The translations under genes and the position numbers were made by a program. A model generated the notes under the pieces. The model was not told where the DNA came from. It made no database searches and saw only the letters and a list, made by a program, of their open reading frames with translations. From positions 1,697,501-1,761,500 of the forward strand of contig JAQISU010000345.1 in assembly GCA_029339505.1 (NCBI GenBank): a stretch of DNA of 64,000 nucleotides, read 5' to 3'. This document shows positions 23,429 through 35,299 of this stretch, piece by piece. How positions within the stretch are numbered: the first letter of the stretch is position 1; every line of letters starts with the position of its first letter. The DNA comes from Unio delphinus (taxonomy: Eukaryota > Mollusca > Bivalvia > Unionida > Unionidae).

Positions 23429-26400
23429 CAGAAGCCGTATTGCATTGTACATTATCAAAGTCAAGGTCACAGGCCAATATTTGAAGTTTCCATTGTATTG
23501 ACTTTATAAGCAGTATGAGGAACAGGGATAAACCATGGTACAGTAATAACAGAATTTATTTGCTGGTGTTGCTTATTTTTATATTTATCATATATCCATA
23601 ATTAAACTATTGCATCTAAAATGTATCATTAACAGAAAACAATACAGAATGAACTTCATCTAAAACGTCTTGGAAACTCTCCCAATGATCAACTTGTAGT
23701 AAAATGATCACACTTAAAACTAAAAATACACATCAGTAATGATGCATCGGCAAGACAATTTCCACTTTTTGTTGGAGAAAGTTTCTTTGGAAATTTCTGA
23801 AATGTTTGAAAGAACAATGACACAGAAGAATTATAGAGATATGCAAAGAATTAGAAATGCATAGATGCACTAGAAACACTTTGGAAAGGAAATATTTCAG
23901 ATTTTGATCAAGAACTATTTATAGAAATGGAATGAAAAAAAAAAAAAACTTTTTTCCATTACAAATTAAAATACTAGAGACTCAACAAAAAGAAACTATA
24001 AACTTTTCATTACAGGAAGAAATAACATAATAAAAGCTTCCCAGAGCCAAACCTAACAAATATTTAACAACCCAAGCAATCAGACACTAAGAAAAACCCA
24101 GGTTATAGATCATTCAAGAATTTTAGGAACCAACATAAATTTGAATCTAAAATGAAACAGTGAATAAACAAAAATTGAACATCAAAATAACCATATATAT
24201 CCGTAAGCATCAAGACTACCATGGGTCAATATTTCTTCAGAAGAAAGGAAAACCATCAAAAACATTTCCCAATCAATAGATCAAATGGATTGGCAATGAT
24301 AAAACATTAAAGCCTCAGGCACAAAGAAGGAAACTTACCGGTATGCTGAAGCTGTCAAAAATACCTTTAGGGTACCAAGGTAGGTTTATAATTTCAGCAT
24401 GTTAACTCTTACTGATAGTACAGCTGTCTGTCTTTATAACCCTAATTGGATGTCCATCACAGCCAACTGCATTATGCCAAGTACTGTGATATATATGGAA
24501 CTGTAACAGAACCGTGCTATAGTGGGCACTATCAGTTAAATAATGGTGTCTTGAAAAGAAAGTGAAGAAATAAAACTAGCTTTCATTCAAGCATTATGGT
24601 TATACATTGGTATAATTTTGGTGAAGGGGTAGAAGAATATCATCTTATATCCTGAATCATGTTATAACGAGGCTTGTTATAACAGGGGAGAGTTGTATAT
24701 CTACATACATGTATGTTATCATATTTTACAACCTTAAATGAAATACCTACCTTCATTATGTTCATGAAACTTAAAATTTCATTAGTAAACTGATATCTCT
24801 TCTAAAATTATCAGACAAATCTTTTCTATTTACACTTGATGTTACTTCTCTCTACATAAATATACAGTATATAATATTGAAGCTTGTAAATACTGTCATA
24901 TTGACTATATAGAAAAACTTGAGAAACAATTTTTTTAAAATACAGATTCCCTGTTGACTACAGGAAACTAAACAATCTTATAAAATCAAAATTATTTCCT
25001 CTTCCACGTTTTGATGACTTGAAGGATTAAAATCAATTATAGCAAGTTTGTCTTTATACTTAAACATTCAAATTAGTGACAAGTTGTAGGGAAATTTGAA
25101 TCTCTTTTAACATCTATAGTGCTTAAAATAAGAGTTGGGTAGTTATTATTTAATTTTAAATAAATTTGCTCATAAGGATAAATATTTACTACTTAATATA
25201 AGACTTTGGAAATTCTAACTGCATTATAAGTGGGAAAGGAGTGTGTACGGAGAGTGGATATGTAACTTTATTTTGGATTACATAATTTAGATTTTGAGCA
25301 TTTTTATATGTAGATTAGAGTTAGATAAAGGGTTTGCACCTAACACAATCAGACCAGATGTTTAGCTATAGAAAAAGATCTTCAGGGAATACTCTCTCAT
25401 CTGAAGTCACCAAGGATTGTTTATAAGCCAGGTCAAACATAGTGCTTAAGGTTTTTCTTTGCTGTTTTTTTTTTACATAGGCATATAACTGGTGCTATGA
25501 AAGATACTATCAAACACCAGGGTGGACCCCTCACAGTGGCAAGCCTATGTTGTTCTGAGCTCTTCCACTAAGGCTCCCATGGCCCAATTTCCCTTAGGTC
25601 TTCAAAGACCGCTTCTGATAAAAGCTCTATCCCTAACTCAGTCAATTACATTCCTTCATCAAAATTAATACACCAGGAGTAGAATAAAGTGTGATGACTC
25701 TAAACAACTTAGGGAAGATAACTCCCACTTATAGAAGACCAAACATGCGCTATATACACAAAATTGCAAAATGTTCAAAATATAAATTACACAACCCAAT
25801 TGATTAGATCAGTTGCAAGAGTGGCTTATACAAAATTGGACCAGATTTTTATTTCTCCAGCAGTACAACTGGACTGAATTTGACTCAATATGTTCTGGAG
25901 TTTTAGGGCTTACTGTCTTCCATTGCACTCCTTGGCATTCTGCGCCCTGACAGTCACTTGCCTTCATTCCATGCCCTGACATGTTCATTAAAGTGCCACC
26001 AAGCATCACAGCACCGACCAATTAATAATCCTGACATTCAGGAATTTAATGGTTGCAAAAGCACCTGGTGCATAGGTGACCTAAATCCATATATGTTATG
26101 TTAGTGCATGGAGTCATCAGGAAGAACTAGAGGTATCAGAGATCCTTTAAATATAGAAAAGAAAAATCTTCTAGCTTGTGACTAATTCCCCATTGTGCAG
26201 TTACATCAAATAGGTGCTACTACACTATTCACATAGCTGCAGTGTATCACAATATACAGTATGTACTCCAGATTTCAGCATAAGCAGATTATGATATTAC
26301 AATGCACTTTTAGGATGGTTTATCAATATGAACAAAGTATTTTTTTATGTAAAAATATTTTCTTGTGCAGTTTATATCCAGGTTTGATTCTTCCTATCAT

Positions 26401-27414
26401 TGTGCCTTTGAATTTATCCACTCCAAATCAAAGATTGTATATACAAGTTTAAACAGACAGGCAGATGGTATATTTTGTTGTCAATAAGTAAACAAAATCA
26501 CAACCTGCTATATTAGCGAAGCCAACTGCGATCCCAGAATAAACTCTTGTACTTTATTTTTCATACTTTTAGCAAAGAAACATTCATGTATGCTGATTTT
26601 CAATAGATGATTGTTTTATATTAGAATTCATATGTGATCTCTTGTCTGAAATGATAGTAAACCTTTTATTTTATTTATCTTACTTTTAAGAAGAAAACAT
26701 ATTTTATTTTTGTTTATGAGAAAAGTACATGTATATGTAGTTTGGAATACATTTATGGTTATATCCGAATTCATTTTCTAACGTATCATGCAATAGTGGT
26801 GTCTCTGTATTAGCAGCATTTTTATTTCCACACTTTTGCAAGAAAAGGTGGGGATTAACATGTCATACGCATTTGTCTGGATTTGTAATGTTGAACAACT
26901 ACATTGATTTAGACGGAGAATTTGGGATATCATCAGAAATTGCTAACAGGTTTTGCACAGTGGTTTTGAAATATGGATCCATCCCATGTTTGTGGAGCAT
27001 GGGTGGTGGGTGGGAAACTTGTACAAGTATATAGTGGGGGTTGGGGGATGTATAAATATTGATAACTGATATAAGCATAAGGTTTAAAGGCAGATGTCTG
27101 CTATTTATCAAAGTATCTTCAATATACTATTACAAGTCAAGGATCACAAAAAGTAAATTATTAAACTCATTTCATATTTTTTTCATTTGAAATAATATAA
27201 TTAAACCCAAAGAGATTAATCTCCATGAGATCGTATAACTTGTCTTTCCTTTGCTTGCAAAATGTGAAAATATGGAGAATGTAACTTCGAAAGCTGCATT
27301 TTTAGTTGATCTTTTTTTTGACGTGGCTATTATTGGCCAGGAATTAAAATGAAAGAAAAACTAACTGAAATTTTATTTTGTGTCTTGAATAAATGTATTA
27401 AATGACTGAAAAAA
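23429..27414. other. Long repeat-poor intronic sequence
   Basis: About 4 kb, the longest stretch without an array. I see no exon with family resemblance, no tRNA and no clear element termini. 25440-26110 is somewhat less AT-rich and may hold an old transposon remnant, but nothing identifies it. Confidence 0.5.
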
Positions 27415-27536
<122 letters not shown>

Positions 27537-27618
27537 TAAGTCTGCTTTGCTGTTTTAAAGATATTTGTAAAAGATAATTCACATCTGTAGTCTGTGCTAC
27601 AAGAAAATGAATATAGCT

Positions 27619-27962
27619 GTGACATCACTGAGTCAAATTTGGTCTATCAGTGACATCACTGAGTCAAATCTGGTCTATCAGTGACATCACTGAGTCAAAT
27701 CTGGTCTATCAGTGACATCACTGAGTCAAATCTGGTCTATCATTGACATCATTGAGTCAAATCTGGTCTATCAGTGACATCACTGAGTCAAATCTGGTCT
27801 ATTAGTGACATCACTGAGCCAAATCTGGTCTATCATTGACATCATTGAGTCAAATCTGGTCTATCAGTGACATCACTGAGCCATATCTGGTCTATCAGTG
27901 ACATCACTGAGTCAAATCTGGTCTGTCAGTGACATCACTGAGTCAAATCTGGTCTGTCAGTG
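27619..27962. repeat. 31-bp tandem repeat, 11 copies
   Basis: Unit ctatcagtgacatcactgag + tcaaatctggt. Two-unit variants (cattgacatcattgag) recur, suggesting block copying. 27963-28415 is unique; the 86-codon frame there is unrecognised and probably chance. Confidence 0.96.
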
Positions 27963-28415
27963 ATGCTTGTCTCCTGATTGGCTGTTGTAATACAGATTTG
28001 GAATCATAATGAAAACAAAAGTCATACTGAACTATTATGTTAGACTATATACTAATTAATGAAAATTCATATAGATTCGGTGTACTACATGAAAGAACAG
28101 TTTTTAAGGCTGTCAAAATTGTGTAGCCACCTTCAGGAACCTGCTACTTTTCATTATGGCAAGACAATTATTATTGATTTCTTATGTAAACTCAAATTTG
28201 TATCACACCACTGCAAAATATTGCTAGAACACATTATAACCAAATTATTAGCAAATGTACTAAAATCTACAAATATTCTTTGCCACTTTAACCAGCTGAC
28301 AGCTTATCACCTATTGTGACCAGAATGGACATAGCAACAAGAACTAAATACTGTGGTATCCTAAACTTGTGGGAAATCATCAGAGAAGGTGCTTAGAAAC
28401 TATCCCTAACAAGAG

Positions 28416-28700
28416 TAAAACATTAGTAATGCATATTACATTTAATAAAATCAGTTAAAAACATTAGTAATGCATATTACATTTAATAAAATCAGTTAAA
28501 AACATTAGTAATGCATATTACATTTAATAAAATCAGTTAAAAACATTAGTAATGCATATTACATTTAATAAAATCAGTTAAAACATTAGTAATGCATATT
28601 ACATTTAATAAAATCAGTTAAAAACATTAGTAATGCATATTACATTTAATAAAATCAGTTAAAAACATTAGTAATGCATATTACATTTAATAAAATCAGT
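28416..28700. repeat. about 42-bp tandem repeat, 7 copies
   Basis: Unit aaacattagtaatgcatatt + acatttaataaaatcagtta + aa, nearly identical copies. 28701-29786 holds nothing recognised. Confidence 0.96.
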
Positions 28701-29786
28701 TTGTCATGACAAGTTCTTTCTCCTTTAAGTTAAATAATTAAGTGACAGCTTTGAATCTAAATTCAAGAGACCCATGACTGTCACTATGGTACAAGATGTA
28801 CAGCTTTGTATTGACCCATAGTATATTGAGGGAATGCTGTAATAACAAATTCACTCTTGTTTAGTAGAAATTTTAAATACTGTGTATTTATTTTCATCAT
28901 TATCAATTTCCATGGCTTTTATAGAAAATTGCTGTTTAGTACTAAATTTTTCGGAGTATGAAAGTTCCTTTCACAAGAATCACTGTTGGTTGGGTGCCTT
29001 ACAAAAAATAAGACTTAACATATTCAATATGTCTTAGTAAGATGCTGATAAAAAGGAATAGAAACTATAAGTGTGTTGTTTATTAGTCTGGAACTTGTCA
29101 GCAGTAGTCAGTGTGTCAGCATGCTGGTCATAACAATGTTTGAACTTTTAACATTAGGAAGTAAACATGTCATTTAAATGAAATTTTCCAGCAATGATGC
29201 CTACTATTTATATTTGTATTTATATGTTTCTTAGACTTATCAGATGATGTGATACCATCTCTTGCTGAAGACATGGTTTGCCATTTTTATCTCCCCTGAC
29301 AGGCATGGTGTTAATGGATTGAACCAAGGGAGGAGAAACTTTCTGTATGGCATTCATGTCATCACTCTTCCACTTATCTGATCATTCTGGAATCACTGAA
29401 ATCACTTCAGAACCCAGAGCCAAAATGTATTGAACACAGAATTTGAAATGAGGCCCAGAAATGAAAATGTTAGACAATACTATTATGGCCTTAAAATAAT
29501 CTGGTTTTATATTATTTGCACTAAGTATTTGCTTTAAGTCTGGATTCTTCCATGCATGCCTGGAGGCATAATTCTATCCTAATTCTTTGTGCCCAGATAT
29601 TGTGCTTTCTTTTTTGATCTCAAGGAAATACCTATAAGGCTTACTGTATCCTAAATCTGTATTTGTCTTTCTTGTTTATGAAAAGCTGGCTTGATATAAA
29701 CTTAACATAGGCTTACAGTTATCTTAAAATTAGATATGTGGTCAGCTCTTCAAGCAGAGTTGGTGAGATACATATTTATGTGGCCA

Positions 29787-29905
29787 ATTCCTCAAGCATT
29801 GTTCTCGCTAATTCCTCAAGCATAGTTTTGACCAATTCCTCAAGCATAGTTCTGACCAATTCCTCAAGCATAGTTCTAGCCAACTCCTCAAGCATAGTTC
29901 TGGCC
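29787..29905. repeat. 24-bp tandem repeat, about 5 copies
   Basis: Unit caattcctcaagcatagttc + tgac. Not far downstream, a 16-bp repeat (aataggcctaatgtag) runs about four times at 30328-30394. 30395-31213 is unique. Confidence 0.9.
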
Positions 29906-31213
29906 ATATAGACATGTTACTTTGCATGTTATTACATCTTAATGTGATCAACAACATTGTAGCAAAGCTGACATTGGGGTGGCTTCACAATAAGCTGGTC
30001 ATGACCATTTTGAGGTTTTCAAAAAATAGCTGAAAGTATGTTCACTTGAATAAAATATAACAAATTATTGATACAATGTAAACATTTATTTGCACTCAAT
30101 GTACAATATTTCTCAGTTATATGCCAATGAACCTGCATCATTACTTTAAGGAGTTAAGTGGGATATCATTGAAAAACCTTGTTAGTATATTAATTTGCCA
30201 GATTGTATGTTTAAATGATAAATGGGCTTGGGTTTGTTATTGGAGAATTGGTTGTATCTTTATCACTACATTATATGTCTTTATATGTCACTTGTTTATT
30301 GTCACACCTGTAATGATACAGTTGTGGGTTAGAATTGGCCTAATGTAGAATAGGCCTAATGTAGAATAGACCTAATGTAGAATAGGCCTAATGAACTGCA
30401 TGTTGTAAGAAGCATCTAATGGATGCAGAGAGAAGTGATGGCTCAGTAGTCAATGTGCCAGATTCAAACAGAAAGGATACATCTATGAATCATACTGTCA
30501 GGTCAGATTGGTTACTTTGTCCTGTTTTTGAGCATGGACTTTATTTATGTTGCTTAATCTAATTTCCTTAAGTAACTTAGAGCATTGGAGTCTTCCTGGC
30601 TGGGATGTCGGACCATGGCAGTCTAGTTCCCTTTCTTAGGTGGCCAAAGGGAACAGACTAGAATAAAAATAGATTTTCAAACCTTGCATTGTGATTCATT
30701 TTGTTCTCAATATCAAAGTGCAGTTATTAAAGGAGAACAGTGAATCCCTTGTTGACCATAATAGTGTTGAACTAACTTGATGCTTTGAATGGTCTCATTG
30801 TATGTGCTTTACTAACATATGATATGCATGAATTTCATACTGAAACTGATCTTCTTTTAGGAATGCAGTAAATCTTATCCAAAACTGACACACAAGTATA
30901 TATTCTATGCAATGATACTATGATGAACCCGCATGTCATGGCTGCCAATCAAAATAATTAGGTAACTTATGTTATTGAGCAATCAGGTACTTTTTTGTTT
31001 TAGAAAGCTCCTGTACCACATCTCTGTAAAGTTCTTTTTGAAAAAGTTTAATAGCAGCAGTCACTGTAAAGCTTAAACCTTTAATCTCCTTAGCCCAGGT
31101 CCACCATTTAGCCCTAAAGTGTACAGGTCGTATGGACTTGGGGCCATAAAACGAGGGAGAGATGCAGAATGCATGTTAGTTCAGACTATAACATTTTATT
31201 TTATTTATTTAAG

Positions 31214-31415
31214 TCTCATTGTTGGGAAAGAAGAACTTCCCCCACGTGATACACAGACTCACCAGCAAGAGAACCCAAAAAGTACAATCCAAGATAGAAT
31301 TCAAGATGTGATCAGGAGCTGTAAACCAGTCAAGAAGCTAGTGGATTGGTTACAGAGTCATTCAAAGCATAGACTGTGTCAGCACCAGCATAGTTGTATC
31401 TCGTACATACTACAG
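31214..31415 (+). CDS. TMEM135: TMEM135-like exon B (VGKEE to ISY region)
   Basis: The acceptor is ttttatttatttaag and the donor is CAG|gtagcc, weaker than the gtaagt of the neighbouring exons. After the one-base completion of the split codon it reads LIVGKEELPP, then a polar stretch rich in Q, T and K, then a basic amphipathic segment (IQDVIRSCKPVKKLVDWL). It ends in a Cys/His-rich segment, CQHQHSCISYILQ. Vertebrate TMEM135 has VGKEEIP, a variable polar loop, and a Cys-rich CISYCIKG at the same places. The exon is 67 codons plus one base and ends on a codon boundary. The polar middle is the fast-evolving part; the two ends carry the homology. Without splicing the frame would run 28 codons further, to 31499. 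Confidence 0.9.
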
Positions 31416-31811
31416 GTAGCCTTCTCTTTGAATATGTATGTACTGATGATTTTTTTCTTTAAATCAGTTACAGCTTTCTATACCTCAGCAAATAATTAAA
31501 ATAGCATTATAAACAATATTAATATAGCTGGACCTGTTTTTAGTGATCCACCCCCCACCCCCCAATGACCACATTTTTGTTGTAGACCAATGTAAACAAG
31601 AAAGGAACAGGTTTTTTCAGGGTCTCAGATGACCAGTTTTTTTTTTTCTTAAATATGTAATATCAGTATAAGAAAACAAAAAGTCCAAAAGAAAACAAAA
31701 AATTAATACTAAAAACACAAGCATTAATCCCACTTAGAGGCCATGCCAGTATTTTTTGCATCTTTTCTAGCCAAGAGTTTTAGCAGAGCTTAGCATTTTC
31801 GCTGGCATAAC

Positions 31812-31905
31812 CATCATTGTCATGCTAATCAGTCATTGTCATGCCAACCCATCATTGTCATGCCAGCCAATCATTGTCATCCCAACCAATCGTTGTCATG
31901 CCAGT
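31812..31905. repeat. about 20-22-bp tandem repeat, 5 copies
   Basis: Unit catcattgtcatgccaaccc, diverged copies. Confidence 0.8.
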
Positions 31906-33689
31906 TTAAGTGATTTACTTTGACCACTTAAACATTTTGTTAAATTCACTTGAAACGTTTCAGCCAATTTTGCTTTGCTTTTTGAGAGTAATGTAATATC
32001 TATGTTTTCTTTAGTTGGGAATTTTTGAGGTCAGAAGTGACCCCCAGGGGTTCATAATAAATTTCAGAGGGTTTTATAAAACTTTCACTTACAAGCTGAT
32101 AGCAGAGTGATATTTTGTGTGTATATTGTATATGAACTGCTGGTTATACTTTGACTGGTAAATTATGTCATCCTCAGCATCTCCCAGACACTGAATAGAA
32201 TGGTTTTTGGTCTGAAGTCAAATATTCAGAGTGATTTTTGTGTAGAAAATGATAAAAATTGATTTAGTTGCCACTTCTTACATAGTTTTGATTAACAATC
32301 ACAAAATGTTCAGAGCAAGTTGAAATGAATCCAAGCTGATGGCACACTTTCCTTGAGTTTATTATGACCTTGTCATTTAAGTGCTTTGGTGGCAATTTGT
32401 GTGCAAATAAAGCAGTTTATGACATTGCATTATCAAAAACACAATGAAGACCACAAGTGCAGCACATGAAAGGCTATTATTTTGTCAGTGACCAAATCAT
32501 TGCACCAGAGAAATAGAACCCTTGGGGGAGTGGGGCACCAGACCAGACTGGTGCCCCTCCCCTATTAAAAAACTAGAAAAAGTATGTTTATGTATGTGTG
32601 TGTTCCCCCTGATGTGTTGTTTTGTTTTTTAGAATTTTTCTTTAACTTTACCCTAACCTTAATTTTTTCCCATCGGGATTATATACTAATAGAGGGATAT
32701 TTTGGTCCCTAATGTTTCTATGGAGGGGTGTCCCGGGCTTTGAGGCCCATTATGGGTCTCCTGCCTCCTTTAAAATTTCAGAATTAACCCTGGCAAGGGG
32801 TTCCCTATATCCTTTGTGTGCTATTTGTGTTGTGCTATTTGTATGTGCTATATGTATATATATATATATACATTGTGTCTTGTTAGGATAGCTGTCCTAG
32901 ATCAAATTTCCCAGTTGTAGAATTTTCTCTATTTTTTTAAAAACAGACCCCTAAACGGTCTTTGTTTCTTATATATTTAAATTTTAAAACATTTTAATCC
33001 TTTTGAATTTGGTACAAAACATGGTGTAATTAAGTTTATTTTTAAATGGTTGTTACCAACCTTATTGTTTTAGTGCTTGTTGCTTGTACTATTATGTTCC
33101 ATGTTTTGTAATCTTCCTTATTTATCCAATAGGACTACTTTGATCAAAACTAGATCTGTACATTTTTTTAATTTTATTTGTAGGTCACCAGTCTCGATCT
33201 TTTTTTTCTCCGTTCTTTATTTATTTATTTTATTTATTCTACTCCATTCCGAAAATCATTTGTTTATTTTCCCATGTAAATATGGGCTTTCTGTATAGTT
33301 CGTATGAACTATACAGAGTATACATCATATTGGGTCACCAGTGACTTTTATGAGAGAATGCACGTGCAGTAGGTGGCTGTCTTAGTATGCTATCTAATGT
33401 ATTTAAAACTGTGTTGTTCTGTTGATTTCTCAAGGTGAGTATTTCTCAACTCTTCCACAAGCCTTCCCACTTTGCGTAGTGCCATGTGGTATCACCTTGT
33501 GATCTCCTTGCTGATACTTATCCTCTTGAGGGCTCTGTTTCCCTTCTCTCTAACTTGAACACAATCTTGAGAAAACATTATGAAATGGCAGATATTGAAG
33601 CTGGTTGTCAAGGGATTTCAGTGATCACAATTAATACAGCTCTTTATAAACCATATGACAATGGTCCTGCACAGGAATCTGAATGTGTG
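31906..33689. other. Repeat-poor intronic sequence with hairpins
   Basis: No exon recognised. It holds a GC-rich stem-loop at 32525-32562, an (at)n run near 32855-32871, and a 12-bp perfect inverted repeat at 33290-33317. The motif ggtcaccagt occurs at about 33183 and 33335. Possible old transposon, not classifiable. Confidence 0.5.
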
Positions 33690-35205
33690 TGCCAAGGGTT
33701 GGTATAGAGGTAGAATGCTCTGTTCTATGTTTGTGCCAATGGTTTTTTTTAGAGGTGGTATGCTCAATTCAGTGCCAAGGTTTTGTAAAGAGGTGGTATG
33801 CTCTGTTCTATATGTGTGCCAGTGGTTTGTATAGAGATGGCACTGTTCTGTGTGTGCCAGGGGTTTGTATAGAGGTGGTATGCTCTGTTCTGTGTGTGTT
33901 AAGGGTTTGTACAGAGGTGGTATGCTTCTGCCAATGGTTTGATTAGAGGTGGTATGCTATGATCTATGTTTCTGCCAAGAGTTTGTATAGAGGTGGTTTG
34001 CACTGTTCTATGTCTGTGCCAGGGTTTTGTATAGAGGTGGTAGGTTCTGTTCTATGTTTCTGCCAAGGGTTTGTATAGAGGTCGTAGGTTCTGCCCGATG
34101 TGTGTGGCAAGTGTTCGTATAGAGGTGGTATGCTGTTTCATTCAGTATGTATGCCAAGTGTTTGTATAGAGGTGGTGGTATTCTGTTCTATATGTCTGCC
34201 AAGGATTTATACGGAGAAGACAGATTTTGCTCTACGTGTGTGCCAAGGGTTTGTACAGAGATGGTATGCTGTCTATGTGTGCCAAGGGTTGTATAGAGAT
34301 GGTATGCTGTCTATGTGTGCCAAGGGTTTGTATAGAGATGGTATGCTGTCTATGTGTGCCAAGGGTTTGTATAGAGATGGTATGCTGTCTATGTGTGCCA
34401 AGGGTTTGTATAGAGATGGTATGCTGTCTATGTGTGCCAAGGGTTTGTACAGAGATGGTATGCTGTCTATGTGTGCCAAGGATTTGTATAGAGATGGTAT
34501 GCTGTCTGTGTGTGCCAACGGTTTGTACAGAGATGGTATGCTATGTGTGCCAAGGGTTTGTACAGAGATGGTATGCTGTCTATGTGTGCCAAGGGTTTGT
34601 ACAGAGGTGGAATACTCTGCCCATGTATGTGCCAATGATTTGTATAGAGATGGTTGGCTTTGTTCTGTGTATGTGCAAGGGATTTGTATAGAGATGGTAT
34701 GCAATGTTCTGTATGTGTGCCAAGGGATTCTATAGAGATGGTATGCTTTGTTTTGTGTGTGTGTAAGGGGATTGTATAGAGATGTTAGGCTTTGTTCTGT
34801 GTGTGTGCCAAGGGATTTTGTAGAGATGGTAGGCTTTGTTTTGTGTGTGTGCCAAGGGATTGTGTAGAGATGGTAGGCTTTGTTTTGTGTGTGTGCAAGG
34901 GGATTGTATAGAGATGTTAGGCTTTGTTCTGTGTGTGTGCCAAGGGATTTTGTAGAGATGTTAGGCTTTGTTCTGTGTGTGTGCCAAGGGATTGTGTAGA
35001 GATGGTAGGCTTTGTTTTGTGTGTGTGCCAAGGGATTGTGTAGAGCTGGTAGGCTTTGTTTTGTGTGTGTGCCAAGGGATTGTATAGAGATGTTAGGCTT
35101 GTTTTGTGTGTGTGGCAAGGGATTGTGTGTGTGCCAAGGGATTGTGTAGAGAGATGGTAGGCTTTGTTTTGTGTGTGTGCCAGGGGGATTGTATTGAGAT
35201 GGCAG
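33690..35205. repeat. 39-44-bp minisatellite, about 35 copies
   Basis: Central homogeneous unit ggtttgtatagagatggtat + gctgtctatgtgtgccaag. Both flanks are diverged longer units (tttgttttgtgtgtgtgcca...). The 281- and 211-codon frames on opposite strands are repeat read-through. Confidence 0.96.
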
Positions 35206-35299
35206 GCTTGGTAGAACTAATGGCTAGAGAAGATGGTGACTATGCAGAATCATATGAGGAATTAATGAAGATATTATAGCCTTGTCTGATACTCATTCA

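Noticed and set aside
28059..28319. 86-codon plus-strand frame
   Set aside because: No motif or splice context recognised; length is compatible with chance in this AT-rich DNA.
33683..35118. Long frames of 281 (minus) and 211 and 154 (plus) codons
   Set aside because: All lie inside the 39-bp array and overlap on opposite strands with repeated peptides; period divisible by three explains them.
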